The translations under genes and the position numbers were made by a program. Shown here piece by piece: positions 40,935 through 41,360 of a stretch of 41,360 nucleotides of DNA. The stretch's first letter is position 1. Each line of letters opens with the position of its first letter. The notes beneath the pieces are model-generated. The model was not told where the DNA came from. It did not search any database and was given only the letters and a program-made list of their open reading frames with translations. This DNA is from Pseudorhodoplanes sp. Lineage in GTDB: Bacteria > Pseudomonadota > Alphaproteobacteria > Rhizobiales > Xanthobacteraceae. The stretch lies in assembly GCA_022843165.1 (NCBI GenBank), contig JALHOD010000024.1:1-41360 (forward strand). Direction: 5' to 3'.

Positions 40935-41360
40935 CCTCGGCCGCCTGCGGCGGGAACTGGACGCATTGCCCGGGCCCGGGCGATGTGCGCTGGCGCGCGT
41001 GCCGCGCCGCAATAATCACAGGACCGATGCCGGAATTAGGCGGTCAGTAATTCTTTCACCCTAGATTCCGTCAAGGCTGACGGTCTGCCGGCAAAAACGA
41101 ATCGCCGGCATCGGCGTCACCGAGTATTCAGGCGACCCGTTCTTCTCCCGCAACGCAGCGACGGAGAACGGTGAAGCCCTGTCAGGACTACGAAGGCCGG
41201 GTGGCTTGCGGGATTTTCGCGGCCAGCAAGCGGATCGTCCGGTCTTTAGGAAATCTGGCGCAGTGTTGCCAAGGCGGCCGGGCCCGGCCGCATTCACAGC
41301 CTCGCCATATCAGTGCCTGCAGGCCCGGTCGGCCCAGCATGATTCAATTTGACGCGGCGG
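40935..41360. other. 426 nt at the right edge with no supported gene
   Basis: Contains a 14-nt perfect palindrome GCCCGGGCCCGGGC at 40968-40981, possibly part of a transcript end for the HD-GYP gene. Short frames on either strand do not look like proteins. No tRNA was recognised. Confidence 0.4.

Noticed and set aside
41061-41297. 78-codon minus-strand frame at the right edge
   Set aside because: No ribosome site, no membrane or domain signal, and random-looking composition.

Overview
The window is high-GC chromosomal DNA from an alphaproteobacterium, most likely a member of the Hyphomicrobiales (Bradyrhizobium/Rhodopseudomonas/Xanthobacteraceae side). The basis is the protein families and their order: recA-alaS; an F1-ATPase zeta inhibitor (DUF1476) beside purC and purSQL; BolA-grxD-rpsD-murI; and a direct-repeat GAAC-N7-GAAC SOS box ahead of recA, which is the alphaproteobacterial LexA type. 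No tRNA, rRNA, CRISPR, transposase or integrase was found.

Left part, about 1-26.8 kb, is mostly housekeeping. It runs recA (LexA box, terminator), alaS, and a KefB-like cation/proton antiporter. Next come two unrelated NADP isocitrate dehydrogenases on the minus strand, one dimeric and one monomeric, each preceded by a very similar promoter-like element. A TrmJ-type tRNA methyltransferase with an extra DUF559 nuclease-like domain follows, then a minus-strand operon encoding zeta inhibitor, HpcH/HpaI aldolase and GufA-type ZIP transporter. Purine synthesis follows (purC, a secreted unknown, purS-purQ-purL), then DUF427, a secreted Cys-module/Pro-Ala protein, BolA and CGFS glutaredoxin. After these come two tandem small membrane proteins, rpsD, an overlapping nadX-murI pair, a TctC/Bug binding protein, a single-domain response regulator, a 40-residue membrane peptide and a secreted unknown.

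Right part, about 27.0-40.9 kb, is a sensory island transcribed entirely on the plus strand. It holds five methyl-accepting chemotaxis proteins (three transmembrane, one globin-coupled, one soluble double-PAS), two nearly identical CheW adaptors, a PAS-PAS-HTH protein and an HD-GYP protein with a degenerate receiver. It contains no cheA, cheY, cheR, cheB or cheD. It reads as two parallel modules, [TM-MCP, CheW, globin-MCP] and [CheW, PAS-MCP, TM-MCP, HD-GYP], separated by a strong terminator and the PAS-HTH gene. All five receptors end in the same WQEF tail, which fits the xWxxF CheR/CheB tether, and all share a nearly identical signalling domain. The island therefore looks like an input array that plugs into a CheA/CheR/CheB set encoded elsewhere, probably sensing oxygen or redox state plus external ligands. 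This island is the most distinctive system in the window. The final 0.4 kb holds no gene I can support.
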